Assembly: GCA_013214545.1 (NCBI GenBank)
Contig: JABSQB010000016.1
Span: 1-64,000 of the forward strand
DNA length: 64,000 nucleotides
From: Henriciella sp.
Lineage (GTDB): Bacteria; Pseudomonadota; Alphaproteobacteria; Caulobacterales; Hyphomonadaceae
Reading direction: 5' to 3'
Below, in pieces: positions 8,229-16,889 of this stretch. The notes under the pieces were generated by a model, which saw nothing but the letters and a program-made list of their open reading frames with translations, ran no database searches and was not told the origin of the DNA. A program made the position numbers and the translations under genes. Every line of letters starts with the position of its first letter. The stretch's first letter is position 1.

Positions 8229-9950
8229 TTAGCTTTCTTCCCCACCGAACCGCTGCGTCCATTCCGCGACCATGGCGTCTTCGATTTTTTGGAACAGCAC
8301 CGGCGGCGCCTGGATCGGCATTCCGTGCGGCAGTGCATCGAGCAGACCTTGATCGTCTGGCGATGGCCAGTTGCGGTTACCTTCAGGCACGCCCAGCGTG
8401 TCGAGAATGGTCTTGGCCGTATTCGGGATCAGCGGCTGCGCCACAATCGCGAACAGCGCCACAAGATTGAGCCCCGTACGAACGCCAACGGCGGCGGCAT
8501 CGACATCATTCTTGTATTTCACCCAAGGCTCGGCGCGGGTCAGATACTCATTCCCTGCGGCCCAGAGTGCGCGCGTCTCAGCGGCGGCTTTACGGAACTC
8601 CATCGCTTCATAGTGTTCTGTGATGCGCGTCAGGCTGGCTTTGAGTTCGCCCTCCATCCAGGCTTCGTCTTCGCCTCGTGTGCCGGCTGAGGGCAAGGCG
8701 CCATCAAACTTGCTGACAGTGTACCTGGTGATCCGATTGACGAAGTTGCCGAGCACATTGGCGAGGTCTGAATTGATAGCCGCCTGAAAACCTTCCCAGG
8801 TAAAGGCCGCGTCCGACCCTTCCGGCGCATTCGCCATCAGGTACCAGCGCCAGTAATCGGCGGGCAGTAGCTCCAAGGCCTGATCCATAAACACGCCGCG
8901 CTTCTGGCTGGTCGAAAACTTGCCTCCATACCACGTCACCCAGTTAAAGGCCTTCAGCTTATCGACAGCCTTCCAAGGTTCGCCCGAACCGAAAATGGTG
9001 ACCGGGAAAGAGACGGTGTGAAAGGCGACATTATCCTTGCCCATGAACTCAACATACTCGACATCGTCAGCGCCTTTGTCGGTGCGCCACCAGCGCTGCC
9101 AGTCGCCGCCATTGGCTTTGGCCCATTCTTCCGTCGCTGCAATGTATTCGACCGGCGCATCGAACCAGACATAGAAGACCTTATCCTCGAAACCGGGCCG
9201 CGGATTGCCGTCTGCGCCGAGAACCGGCACGCCCCATTTCAGATCGCGCGTAATCGCCCGATCGCGCAGCCCTTCATCCAGCCATTTGAGGGCAATCGAA
9301 CGCGCCAGCTGCGGCCAGTCTTTCGAGGCTTCCACCCATTCGCGGATCGTCTCCTGCATTTTCGATTGCAGCAAGAACAGATGCGCGGTGTCGCGGATTT
9401 CGATGTTGGTGCCGCCAGAAACGGCGGAGTACGGGTTTTTCAGATCGACCGGGTCGAGCAGGCGGCCGCAATTATCGCACTGGTCGCCGCGCGCTTTTTC
9501 GTATCCGCAATGCGGGCAGGTGCCTTCAACATATCGGTCCGGCAGGAAGCGCCCGTCATCGACGCTGTAAACCTGCTGCGAAACACGCTCTTCAATCAGG
9601 CCCTTTTCTTCAAGCACGCGGGCAAAATGTTGCGTTAGCGCCTTGTTCTCATCGCTGGAAGAACGACCGAACCAGTCATAGGAGAGGGCAAAGCCGTCGC
9701 CGGCTGCGCGCTGGATCTCATGCTGCTCATCGCAATAGGCCTGCACGCTCATACCTGCAGCTTGCGCCGCGAGCTCGGCTGGAGTGCCATGTTCATCGGT
9801 GGCGCAGATGTACAGCACATCGTGGCCCTGCAAGCGCTGAAAGCGTGCATAGACATCCGCGGGCAACATCGACCCGGCGAGATTTCCCAAATGCTTGATG
9901 CCATTAATGTAAGGCAAGGCAGAGGTGATCAGGATCCGGCGTTTACTCAA
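8229..9950 (-). CDS. metG: Methionyl-tRNA synthetase
   Basis: A 573-residue class I synthetase that charges tRNA-Met in the cytoplasm. The HIGH-type signature is H-L-G-N (residues 20-23), the zinc insertion has C-P-H-C followed by C-D-N-C (near residues 145-160), and the KMSKS-type loop reads K-F-S-T-S-Q (near residue 345), as in the archaeal/two-knuckle MetRS type. There is no C-terminal EMAP/Trbp111-like extension, fitting the ~570-residue form. The only usable start in frame is a TTG at 9950, since a stop lies two codons upstream. A small conserved gene follows 3 bases downstream. Confidence 0.95.
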   Translation of the reverse strand: MSKRRILITSALPYINGIKHLGNLAGSMLPADVYARFQRLQGHDVLYICATDEHGTPAELAAQAAGMSVQAYCDEQHEIQRAAGDGFALSYDWFGRSSSDENKALTQHFARVLEEKGLIEERVSQQVYSVDDGRFLPDRYVEGTCPHCGYEKARGDQCDNCGRLLDPVDLKNPYSAVSGGTNIEIRDTAHLFLLQSKMQETIREWVEASKDWPQLARSIALKWLDEGLRDRAITRDLKWGVPVLGADGNPRPGFEDKVFYVWFDAPVEYIAATEEWAKANGGDWQRWWRTDKGADDVEYVEFMGKDNVAFHTVSFPVTIFGSGEPWKAVDKLKAFNWVTWYGGKFSTSQKRGVFMDQALELLPADYWRWYLMANAPEGSDAAFTWEGFQAAINSDLANVLGNFVNRITRYTVSKFDGALPSAGTRGEDEAWMEGELKASLTRITEHYEAMEFRKAAAETRALWAAGNEYLTRAEPWVKYKNDVDAAAVGVRTGLNLVALFAIVAQPLIPNTAKTILDTLGVPEGNRNWPSPDDQGLLDALPHGMPIQAPPVLFQKIEDAMVAEWTQRFGGEES

Positions 9951-10061
9951 GATTCATGTTCCCGTACAAAGGTTTACGCTGCGTTAGGGGGATTCGGCCG
10001 CAGAAGCTGTGCCTACCTAATCGCGCGATGGGATAATTGGAACATCCTTAAGGAGGGAACA

Positions 10062-10472
10062 ATGCCAAAAATTGCAGGAGTAAATATTCTCGGGATCGTC
10101 TTGGGAGCGCTCGCCATGTGGGTGCTCGGCTTTATCTGGTTCGGAGTGCTATTCTCTGACGCCTGGATGAGCGCCAGCGGCTTCACCGAAGAGATGTTCG
10201 AGGGCCAAAGCCCATTATGGATGCCGGCAGGCTTCGTGATTTCGCTATTGCTGACGTTTGGCCTTGGCTGGCACATGAAGCAGAAGAGCATTAGCAAGCT
10301 CGACACTGCAGCTTTGTTCGGGCTGTGGATGGCCCTGCTGATTGGCGTGCCTTTGATGATGTACGACTACGTCTACTCACCAACCCATTCCTGGGAACTC
10401 TTGCTGATCGACAGCGGATATACGCTAGCGACGTTTGTTGCGGCCTGCGCCGTCCTGTCGTTCTTCGATTAA
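10062..10472 (+). CDS. DUF1761 family membrane protein
   Basis: A 136-residue membrane protein with four hydrophobic segments. The start V-N-I-L-G-I-V-L-G-A-L-A-M-W-V-L-G-F-I-W plus F-S-D-A-W is the typical DUF1761 N-terminus, followed by transmembrane stretches near residues 50-65, 85-105 and 115-132. The function is unknown. The ATG at 10062 is chosen because a strong AGGAGG ribosome site sits 6 bases upstream; a longer open frame reaching back to 9720 would run across metG. A perfect hairpin terminator follows at 10501. Confidence 0.8.
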   Translation: MPKIAGVNILGIVLGALAMWVLGFIWFGVLFSDAWMSASGFTEEMFEGQSPLWMPAGFVISLLLTFGLGWHMKQKSISKLDTAALFGLWMALLIGVPLMMYDYVYSPTHSWELLLIDSGYTLATFVAACAVLSFFD

Positions 10473-10491
10473 GCCCGCGCGCGCGAACGAC

Positions 10492-10533
10492 AAAAAATGA
10501 CCCCCGGATGGCCTGTCGCCATCCGGGGGTTTT
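10492..10533. terminator. Bidirectional intrinsic terminator
   Basis: A perfect 12-bp stem (CCCCCGGATGGC at 10501-10512 with its complement at 10518-10529) and a 5-base loop is followed by TTTT on the plus strand. A run of six A (10492-10497) precedes it, giving a T-run on the minus strand. It serves the DUF1761 gene and the convergent gene at 10589. Confidence 0.85.
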
Positions 10534-10588
10534 GAGTCGAGCTCTGCATAGGAGACGAGAGCTTCTGGGAGGTAAGGTGCTTGTCCGC

Positions 10589-11056
10589 CTAGCTGATTTC
10601 CGGGGCCCAGGCTGCGACACGGATTTCGACTTTGCGATCCATGGGGGTCCACAGGGTGCTGGCCGGATCTGTCGCGTCGGGGCCAGTTTCGACCCGCATG
10701 CCGTCAAGCTCATATTTGGGCAGGGCGGCGGTGACGGTTTCAATACGCGCGGCGGTGAGAGATTGAGCTTCTGCCTCAGACCGCGCGTCAGCAGCAGAAG
10801 CGTTTAAGGAAACTTGTCCGAGAATGCAGCCATCGAGGCGTGCTTGCGCCGCTTCGAGGATGGCCCTCGAGGCTGGGGTCAACGCACTGGTCCCGGCAGG
10901 AAAGTAAAGCTGGAGTGTCTCGCTACCACATGCACTGGCGGCGGGAGCGGTGTATGCGGTCATTGGCGGCGCGGGCGAAGGCTGAGCATCTGCGAGACTT
11001 GCGGCCAGCAAAGCGGCGCTCGAAAGGCCAAGGGTGGTGGTCAGCGTTTTGAACAT
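10589..11056 (-). CDS. Periplasmic OmpA-like small protein
   Basis: A 155-residue protein with a Sec signal peptide (cleavage probably after S-L-A-D-A-Q, near residue 25) and a proline/alanine-rich linker. The domain has the pattern L-Y-F-P-A-G-T-S-A-L-T-P-A-S-R-A-I-L, then a helix with A-R-I-E-T-V, and a final R-K-V-E-I-R-V strand, resembling a shortened OmpA/MotB peptidoglycan-binding domain. The canonical T-D-x-x-G and N-x-x-L-S-x-x-R-A residues are degenerate, so peptidoglycan binding is uncertain. A GGGAGC ribosome site precedes the ATG. It ends close to the bidirectional terminator. Confidence 0.6.
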   Translation of the reverse strand: MFKTLTTTLGLSSAALLAASLADAQPSPAPPMTAYTAPAASACGSETLQLYFPAGTSALTPASRAILEAAQARLDGCILGQVSLNASAADARSEAEAQSLTAARIETVTAALPKYELDGMRVETGPDATDPASTLWTPMDRKVEIRVAAWAPEIS

Positions 11057-11199
11057 TTTCAGCTCCCGTCTTGCTTGAGCACAGGAAACTCAGATCAGAA
11101 GGCGAAAACATGCCCGATCGGGGATCAATTGTGGCAACTGCATGATCTTGTGATGACGGCTTGCGCTTTGCCGAGGCGCAAGATAAAGGAGCCGCCAGT

Positions 11200-11275
11200 G
11201 CCCCTATAGCTCAGCTGGTAGAGCAACGGATTTGTAATCCGTAGGTCCGCGGTTCGAGTCCGTGTGGGGGCACCA
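11200..11275 (+). tRNA. tRNA-Thr (anticodon TGT)
   Basis: A full cloverleaf: the acceptor stem GCCCCTA (11200-11206) pairs with TGGGGGC (11265-11271), there is an AGCTC D-stem, an anticodon stem ACGGA/TCCGT around the loop TTTGTAA with anticodon TGT, the T-loop GTTCGAGTC, and an encoded CCA (11273-11275). Its 3' end forms the attachment site of the adjoining genomic island and is left intact by the insertion. Confidence 0.97.
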
Positions 11276-11276
11276 T
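11260..11276 (+). repeat. attL core: 17-bp direct repeat in tRNA-Thr 3' end
   Basis: CCGTGTGGGGGCACCAT at the 3' end of tRNA-Thr is repeated exactly at 26929-26945. Flanking bases differ on both sides. This is the usual core left by tyrosine-recombinase integration into a tRNA gene. Confidence 0.9.
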
Positions 11277-11331
11277 TTCTCATTATATATGCAGCAAAAT
11301 CAACCGCTTGCTTCGATTTATTTGCGTGAGA

Positions 11332-11378
11332 CCACCTTTCAGGCCACCCTTCGTTCCGCGCAATAAGGTTCAGCTATG
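11332..11378 (+). other. Left-end arm-type repeats of the island
   Basis: Two CCACC repeats 12 bases apart (11332 and 11344) and the 11-mer GTTCAGCTATG (11368-11378) recur in the same orientation near the right end (26793/26805 and 26839-26849). They are probable binding sites for the integrase or AlpA-type excisionase. Confidence 0.55.
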
Positions 11379-11479
11379 TGGTGACTTGATGAATTCCGGA
11401 TCTTACTGCTAACCTCGGTCCGCCTAGGTATAGTCAAACCTTGGGCATCGCGATGCTCTTCAATCTTGGAGACATCGTG

Positions 11480-11665
11480 ATGAGGATAATCTCGAAGCGC
11501 CAACTGAAAGAGTTAGTTTTGTACTCACCCCAACACATCGCACGGCTGGAAAAGGCGGGCAAATTCCCCAAGCGGGTTCAGCTTGGTCCAAACAGAGTGG
11601 GATGGGTTGAGAGTGAAGTGCTGGACTGGCTTCAATCAAGGCTGGAAGTCCGCGAGACTACCTAA
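11480..11665 (+). CDS. AlpA-family regulator / excisionase-like protein
   Basis: A 61-residue winged-helix protein of the AlpA/HTH_17 type: M-R-I-I-S-K-R-Q-L-K-E-L-V, S-P-Q-H-I-A-R-L-E-K-A-G-K-F-P as the recognition segment, then V-G-W-V-E-S-E-V-L-D-W-L. I choose the ATG at 11480, which has a GGAGA ribosome site 7 bases upstream, over the GTG at 11477 or the ATG at 11453. In P4-like elements AlpA proteins activate the integrase gene or act as excisionase. Here it lies at the end of the island opposite the integrase, near repeats shared by both ends. A strong hairpin follows. Confidence 0.85.
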   Translation: MRIISKRQLKELVLYSPQHIARLEKAGKFPKRVQLGPNRVGWVESEVLDWLQSRLEVRETT

Positions 11666-11687
11666 CCGACTCTCCCTAGAGGGAGCT

Positions 11688-11718
11688 GAATGACCGGGTC
11701 ACTTTGGCCCGGTCATTC
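11688..11718 (+). terminator. Hairpin downstream of AlpA gene
   Basis: A perfect 11-bp stem, GAATGACCGGG (11688-11698) with CCCGGTCATTC (11708-11718) and a 9-base loop, lies 22 bases after the AlpA stop. No T-run follows, so it may be a Rho-independent terminator of weak type or an operator palindrome. Confidence 0.5.
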
Positions 11719-12046
11719 TATAAATTGGGAGAGGTTGAAGCCAAAAAGAGACGTAAGTTGTCACGACTCCAACCTTGGCAAGTTCCACACTAACCCTACA
11801 CAAAGGATTTTAAACGACATGTGAGTCGGATAGTGGCAGCTGAAGGAAGATCAAGCAGCCAATAAGTCCGCGTCTTCATTGCCGGTGTTTGCGGGCTTGT
11901 CTCGTGCAAGCAACCCTCGTTACTAGCTCGAATTCGTCGCTTGTTGTCATTCAGAGCTTGAAACAAAACAACTAGCTTGCGAGTTGTATCCGTGAGTTCG
12001 CCATCGGCGTATGGCACAAATATTCTTTTGAGGCGTTGCGAGAAGA
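11719..12046. other. Intergenic region upstream of sigma-factor gene
   Basis: About 330 bases without a gene I trust. A minus-strand open frame (11796-12092) begins inside the sigma-factor gene and shows no family signature. No clear -35/-10 pair or palindrome was recognised; the region presumably contains the promoter of the sigma/kinase operon. Confidence 0.4.
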
Positions 12047-12589
12047 ATGGATCGAGATTTTGCGTTGTGGAGGGACGGTTCGGAGAAAGCACGCGAAAGA
12101 ATTGTGTCCAAGTATTACAATGAATTGAAGGTATTGGCCCGGCATCAGCTGCGCAGACAAAAGCGCACAGCTTCGTTAGATACGACGGACCTTCAACACG
12201 TAATGATAAGCAAAATTCTAGGCTCCGGAACTATCGCTCCAAAGAACAAAAACCAATTGTTGGGTCTTGCAGCAATTGTGATGCGCCGCGCTTTGGTTGA
12301 TATGGCGAGACGGAAAACGTCGCAAAAACGAGCTGCTATTTTGGTTTCGTTGGACGAAGATAAGAACTCCGTCTCGTCGAACGCTCAAAATTTGCTAGAG
12401 ATTCACAATGCTCTGATCAGACTAAAGGTGATCAGTCCGCAGCAACACGATGTTGTGGAATTGAAAGTGTTCGGCGGGCTCAGTAATCGGGAAGTGGCGA
12501 ATGTGTTAGGGATGAAGCTGCATAAGGTTAAGGAGTCTTGGGCCGCGGCGAGAAATTGGATGCGGGTCGTGATTGAAAATGGACTCTAG
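12047..12589 (+). CDS. ECF-type RNA polymerase sigma factor (kinase-linked subgroup)
   Basis: A 180-residue sigma factor of the Sigma70_ECF / TIGR02999-like group. Region 2 is the N-terminal half (A-R-H-Q-L-R-R with L-D-T-T-D-L-Q-H, then the R-R-A-L-V-D-M-A-R-R segment). Region 4 is the C-terminal half, with D-V-V-E-L-K-V-F-G-G-L-S-N-R-E-V-A as the first helices and the recognition helix before S-W-A-A-A-R-N-W-M. This subgroup is known to be encoded beside membrane Ser/Thr kinases and to be controlled by phosphorylation rather than by a classical anti-sigma factor. The kinase gene overlaps by 11 bases. Target promoters are unknown; adjacent island genes are natural candidates. Confidence 0.88.
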   Translation: MDRDFALWRDGSEKARERIVSKYYNELKVLARHQLRRQKRTASLDTTDLQHVMISKILGSGTIAPKNKNQLLGLAAIVMRRALVDMARRKTSQKRAAILVSLDEDKNSVSSNAQNLLEIHNALIRLKVISPQQHDVVELKVFGGLSNREVANVLGMKLHKVKESWAAARNWMRVVIENGL

Positions 12590-14921
12590 AAAACGCGCAG
12601 AGTTTGCAAGACTACTAGAAATCTCGAACGAGCTTGAGCGTCTTCCAGAACACGAGCGACTATCTTACATTGAAACTGCAACAGATGCAGACTCTCCACT
12701 ACGAACGCTAGCACTTCGATTGCTAAACACGCCTGAACTTGGGGCAGCGTTAATTGGCACGGATGCATTGCTACCAATCATAGATCAGATGACCACGCCA
12801 CAAACGATTGGTCCCTATACCGTGAGGAGGAGGCTTGGCGCGGGCGCTATGGGAGAAGTGTTCTTAGCCAGAAAGAGTAACGCAGATTATGAACACGACG
12901 TTGCGGTCAAGCTGTTACCGGCATTGAACCAGTCTCTGTCTTTGCGTGACCAGTTCAAATCTGAACGAAAAATATTGGCGAGTTTACGTCACCCAAACAT
13001 CGCCCAAATGTACGATGGTGGCGAGACTTCTGAAGGTACACCATACATAGTTATGGAGTATGTTTCAGGCTCCACGCTAGATGCAATGCTCGAAAAGGGA
13101 CAGCTCTCATTACGAGAGAAATTGAAGTGCTTTGAAGAAGTATGTGAAGCGATAGCTTATGCTCATAGTCAATCTATTTTCCACCGTGACATCTCTTCCA
13201 AAAATGTGATCGTAGACAATAAAAAATCCGCGAGGGTCTTGGATTTTGGAATCTCGTTTAACGACAAAACCGAATCGATGGGAGGGACTGCGTCTGACTG
13301 GGCAAAAAAAGATGTCGAAGATCTCGGTCGGCTACTGGGACTGTTATTGCAAGGCGAAAAGCCCTCTCGCGGAGAAGATCTAAGCGCCATTTCTGTTAAA
13401 GCCTGCAGCAATGATCCATATAACTCAGCGCGAGAGCTTCTCGACGACATTCGAGCTTATCAATCTGGGCGAACTGTAGCGGCGCGCCCTTCTTCAGTTT
13501 TCTTGCGAGCCAAACGGGGATTGCAACGGAACCACACAACGGCGATTTTGATTGCACTGTTGGCGGTTTCGATCGCGGCTGGATTGATATTATTTGGAGC
13601 CTCGGTCTCAACGCAAAATTCTTTAGCCGCATCAGCGCAAGAGAACTTGCAAAGAGCAAGAGACATTTCTGTTTCCCTAATTGATGGCTCCAACAAAAGT
13701 GATTTGTCCGGCATGTTACCCACTGAAGCGCGTTTGCTGATGGTTCAGCGTGCGATCGCGGTGTTGGAAGAACTGGAAGGTGACGATCCGAGCCCTGAAA
13801 CAAGGCTGGAGATAATTCGAGGTTACATCCGCCTAGCAGACGCTACGGGATTAGGCGGAGCTTCGAATAACGGGCAACGCCAAAAAGCAAGCGATTTACT
13901 GGCTCGCGCTCGGGAGATGATGGCCAACATCGCGCCGGATGTGCAAACTTGGGAACTTGCCAAGAGCATTCGTTTAGAGTTGCTCGTGACGTCTGCTCGC
14001 GACGAAATATTTTTGTTGGATGACAGTCGTTCAGCCACCGATTTAGTTTCGAGAGCGGAACGGTTGTTTTTACAGCTCGCTGAGCCCGACAAACGAGATA
14101 AACTTAATCTTGCGCACGGAAAAATGTCGATGGCGCGAGCGAACTACTATAGCGAAAACCCTGAAACTAGCATCAAATCCGCACTCGAAGCAGTCCGAAT
14201 TTTGGAATCTCTGGCTGAACAGCATCCGTCCGACGAACCCATCATGCTCGCGCACTCGGAAGCAAATTCGCACGTTGGGCAAGCGATCAGCTGGGCGCGG
14301 TACTATGCCGAACAGCCCTATGACGACGCACTGCCATACTATGCACATGGCATTAATATCGCCCAAAAAGCAATCCTTTCTGAGAGCATGGAGGCGAGAA
14401 GAGCATTAGCATTAGCATTGCTCAGAAGGGCAAATACCACATGCTACATGGACCCGCATCGTTCGCAGGGAATCCACGATCTAATTACCGCCGAGACACA
14501 AACGAAGGCGCTGGAACTGGTGGACCCCAACAATGCTCAGTTTGAGGAAATCGAGACGAACCGCCTGCTGCAGCTTGCAGACTGTTATAATCAGGAAAGA
14601 GATTTCGATCTCGCCAAAGAGGCAGCGTTGCGCGCAGTGACCCGGCAAAGAGAAACTTTGCTTAGAGACCCTAGCAGTCCAGCCCGTGTGAACCGAGTCC
14701 TGCACGCTGAAACGGTATTGCGGTGGATTCAGAACGAAGCAGGCGATGCTGCGGAACGTTGCGCAACAGCCGCGCGTATTAGCTCGCTTTGGAATACTTA
14801 TCATCAATTAGCAGAAGCAGAATTGCTAGAAAGTTGGTCTGAGTCTCAACTGGAGAATGAAAAGATCGTAGCGTTGTGCCTGGAGCGAGACTCGGCTAAT
14901 CCCACAATTCTAATCGATTGA
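12579..14921 (+). CDS. Membrane Ser/Thr kinase-like protein with helical-repeat domain, degenerate active site
   Basis: A 780-residue protein. An N-terminal ~75-residue helical region precedes a kinase domain (about 77-310) with a glycine loop L-G-A-G-A-M-G-E-V, the A-V-K lysine, an S-E-R-K-I-L helix Glu, H-R-D-I-S-S-K-N and D-F-G. The catalytic-loop Lys is Ser, and the segment after D-F-G runs straight from G-G-T into D-V-E-D-L-G-R-L-L, missing the usual Y-x-(A/S)-P-E stretch. One transmembrane helix (about 319-342) follows, then ~440 residues of alpha-helical, TPR-like sequence outside the cytoplasm. ATG at 12579 overlaps the sigma gene by 11 bases (TTG at 12573 is an alternative). Probably regulates that sigma factor; catalytic activity is doubtful. 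Its 3' end overlaps the convergent gene by 26 bases. Confidence 0.85.
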   Translation: MDSRKRAEFARLLEISNELERLPEHERLSYIETATDADSPLRTLALRLLNTPELGAALIGTDALLPIIDQMTTPQTIGPYTVRRRLGAGAMGEVFLARKSNADYEHDVAVKLLPALNQSLSLRDQFKSERKILASLRHPNIAQMYDGGETSEGTPYIVMEYVSGSTLDAMLEKGQLSLREKLKCFEEVCEAIAYAHSQSIFHRDISSKNVIVDNKKSARVLDFGISFNDKTESMGGTASDWAKKDVEDLGRLLGLLLQGEKPSRGEDLSAISVKACSNDPYNSARELLDDIRAYQSGRTVAARPSSVFLRAKRGLQRNHTTAILIALLAVSIAAGLILFGASVSTQNSLAASAQENLQRARDISVSLIDGSNKSDLSGMLPTEARLLMVQRAIAVLEELEGDDPSPETRLEIIRGYIRLADATGLGGASNNGQRQKASDLLARAREMMANIAPDVQTWELAKSIRLELLVTSARDEIFLLDDSRSATDLVSRAERLFLQLAEPDKRDKLNLAHGKMSMARANYYSENPETSIKSALEAVRILESLAEQHPSDEPIMLAHSEANSHVGQAISWARYYAEQPYDDALPYYAHGINIAQKAILSESMEARRALALALLRRANTTCYMDPHRSQGIHDLITAETQTKALELVDPNNAQFEEIETNRLLQLADCYNQERDFDLAKEAALRAVTRQRETLLRDPSSPARVNRVLHAETVLRWIQNEAGDAAERCATAARISSLWNTYHQLAEAELLESWSESQLENEKIVALCLERDSANPTILID

Positions 14922-16863
14922 GTGCCTGTTCATATTTCACTGTCGTAGGACTGGTGCAGCCCTCTTGATTGAGGAAACTCGCGTGATCCAATTCGTATCC
15001 TTCGAAGTTGGATTTCACTGCTTGGCGATAAAGAATGTAATTATTCTCGGGCGTTGACGTATCAACAAACGCTAACGCCTCGATTGGACCTCGATAATTT
15101 TCTACCCACTCGGCATTAAGTTCATCCAAGAACTCATCGCTGATTCGCTTAAACTTCGCGAAAAATTCATGTCTGACAGGAATCCGATCTCGGATGTATG
15201 ATTCATAGTAGTTTGTGATTGTTTTGCTTCCATCCCAATTTACAGTTTCCTCGTAGTCCACGAGACGATCATCGACCCATTCGTAAATAGGGCTGGTGCT
15301 CGGTAGATGCTGTCGGCAGACTTCAGAGTACTGGTAGTGATAGGTGTGGAAAATGATCTGGTTGATTTGTCTGTTGGCGTACGATCCGCCGCCAATTCTA
15401 CCGTTGTAAAGGTCAGCATAAAAGGCCTCCATATCGTCGTTTGCAAACTCGAATGATGGAAACGGTTTCGGCTGCCCATTCGCTACGGCTCGTGCATTAG
15501 CAAGCTCCAGTTCTTCTTGCTCAGCGCGGATCTGCTCCAGACCCTGAGTCATCAGGATTGCGTCCATTGGGCGTAAAAAAGCCACGATACCCACGTTCCA
15601 AGTTTTTTCGCCCCAACTCGTGGTTTCCAACCAACGGGCCAAGTATAGCCTTGTATGCACTTCTTGGCTTTGCGGCCCTACGGAATGTACCAGCATGAAG
15701 CATCCAGGTCCGATTTCAGGCGCCTCGAAACATTCATAACCCGGGATCTTTCGAATGTCGCTCCCTGAAGAGACTGTCTTGATTGTTTGTTCTGACCTAC
15801 GCACGCTTGTGACAATGCTGACGTGACCGCGGTTGAAGCTCAGGTAACCCATAGCACTTGCGATTGGTCCGCTGAAAGGATCCACATAGTCTTTCACTTC
15901 GTGAATGCTGAATGCCTGTTTGTGCAGATGCTCGCTCATTCTAGTTGTGACGAGCTCACCTCCGGAATAGGCGAAGTTTGAGCACCAGCTCTCCCGATCG
16001 AAACTAGATATACAGTGAGTGACAGCCGGAAGAAGAGCGTAGAAATGTGGTGGCGGGTTTGATTCACTCTGAGAAGGAGTAGGAGATTTTTCGCTCGATC
16101 CTGCACCAGGATCAGTATTAGTTTGTCCAACAATTGCTACCGCTTCAGCAACCACCGAAGCAGCATCGTCGGCAGCGCTCTTCTGAACTGATGATGTAAG
16201 CGAAGCGCGTGAATGAACTCGAGAATCGGTAAGTTTATAGACCCCTCCGGCCATCCGCTTGTATCCAACCACATCAAGCAGAAGATCGTTGTACCGGAAG
16301 GCTAATGACACGTATTGCGGACTTCGTTGCTGAACCGCTGGCGAAGATTGTACCCGACTCCAAACGCGAGATACAAACTCATTCGTTGTTACCGAGAGTG
16401 GATCAGCAACTTCGATGTCTGCGCAGACGATTGAGCCTCCCCCAGCTAGGCTACACTTCTCGAGAACGGTAATGGACGCCTCGTTGAAAACGAGCCTGCT
16501 AGGATCGGTCCAATTATCCGCTGCGCTTGTTCTCAGGTTTTGGATGGGTTGCTGACCGGCCATCACCCGCGCGACAATATTGATCGGGTCGGACCCGCAC
16601 TCAAATTGGGCAGCGATGCGCAGGGCAGCGACGAGTTCTTCAAACTCAGCCACAGACAACGCTTTATGTTTGGCATCGAGTTCTAGTGCCGTGACTTGAA
16701 CCATCAATGTACGATCACAGAGCGAATTCGAACGCTCTAAAGCCGCGTAATGTGAATTGGTACGCGCCACCGTTTGTGCATTGGAGTTTTGTGCCAAAAA
16801 AGTCGCGATCGAGATCGATAGAATCGACGCAACCGCCATTCTAAGTGCTGATAACATTTGCAT
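14896..16863 (-). CDS. Large secreted protein of unknown family
   Basis: A 655-residue protein with a Sec signal peptide (hydrophobic core, cleavage probably after N-S-N-A-Q near residue 30). It has a first domain to about residue 230, a low-complexity Ser/Pro linker around 250-275 and a second domain rich in aromatic residues with several cysteines, suggesting disulfides in the periplasm or outside. A late aromatic stretch reads I-I-F-H-T-Y-H-Y-Q-Y-S-E. I recognise no family or catalytic motif. It lies tail-to-tail with the kinase-like gene (26-base overlap) and 26 bases downstream of the glycine-zipper lipoprotein gene on the same strand, so those two probably form one operon. A surface or sensing role with the kinase is inferred from context only. 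Confidence 0.6.
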   Translation of the reverse strand: MQMLSALRMAVASILSISIATFLAQNSNAQTVARTNSHYAALERSNSLCDRTLMVQVTALELDAKHKALSVAEFEELVAALRIAAQFECGSDPINIVARVMAGQQPIQNLRTSAADNWTDPSRLVFNEASITVLEKCSLAGGGSIVCADIEVADPLSVTTNEFVSRVWSRVQSSPAVQQRSPQYVSLAFRYNDLLLDVVGYKRMAGGVYKLTDSRVHSRASLTSSVQKSAADDAASVVAEAVAIVGQTNTDPGAGSSEKSPTPSQSESNPPPHFYALLPAVTHCISSFDRESWCSNFAYSGGELVTTRMSEHLHKQAFSIHEVKDYVDPFSGPIASAMGYLSFNRGHVSIVTSVRRSEQTIKTVSSGSDIRKIPGYECFEAPEIGPGCFMLVHSVGPQSQEVHTRLYLARWLETTSWGEKTWNVGIVAFLRPMDAILMTQGLEQIRAEQEELELANARAVANGQPKPFPSFEFANDDMEAFYADLYNGRIGGGSYANRQINQIIFHTYHYQYSEVCRQHLPSTSPIYEWVDDRLVDYEETVNWDGSKTITNYYESYIRDRIPVRHEFFAKFKRISDEFLDELNAEWVENYRGPIEALAFVDTSTPENNYILYRQAVKSNFEGYELDHASFLNQEGCTSPTTVKYEQALNRLELWD

Positions 16864-16889
16864 TTATTGATCCTTAAGAGGGAAGTAGG

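Noticed and set aside
9720-10061. N-terminal extension of the DUF1761 ORF back to 9720
   Set aside because: It runs antisense through metG; the ATG at 10062 has a strong AGGAGG site and a normal family N-terminus.
11796-12092. 98-residue minus-strand ORF upstream of the sigma-factor gene
   Set aside because: It begins inside the sigma-factor gene, has no ribosome site I can see and no family features.
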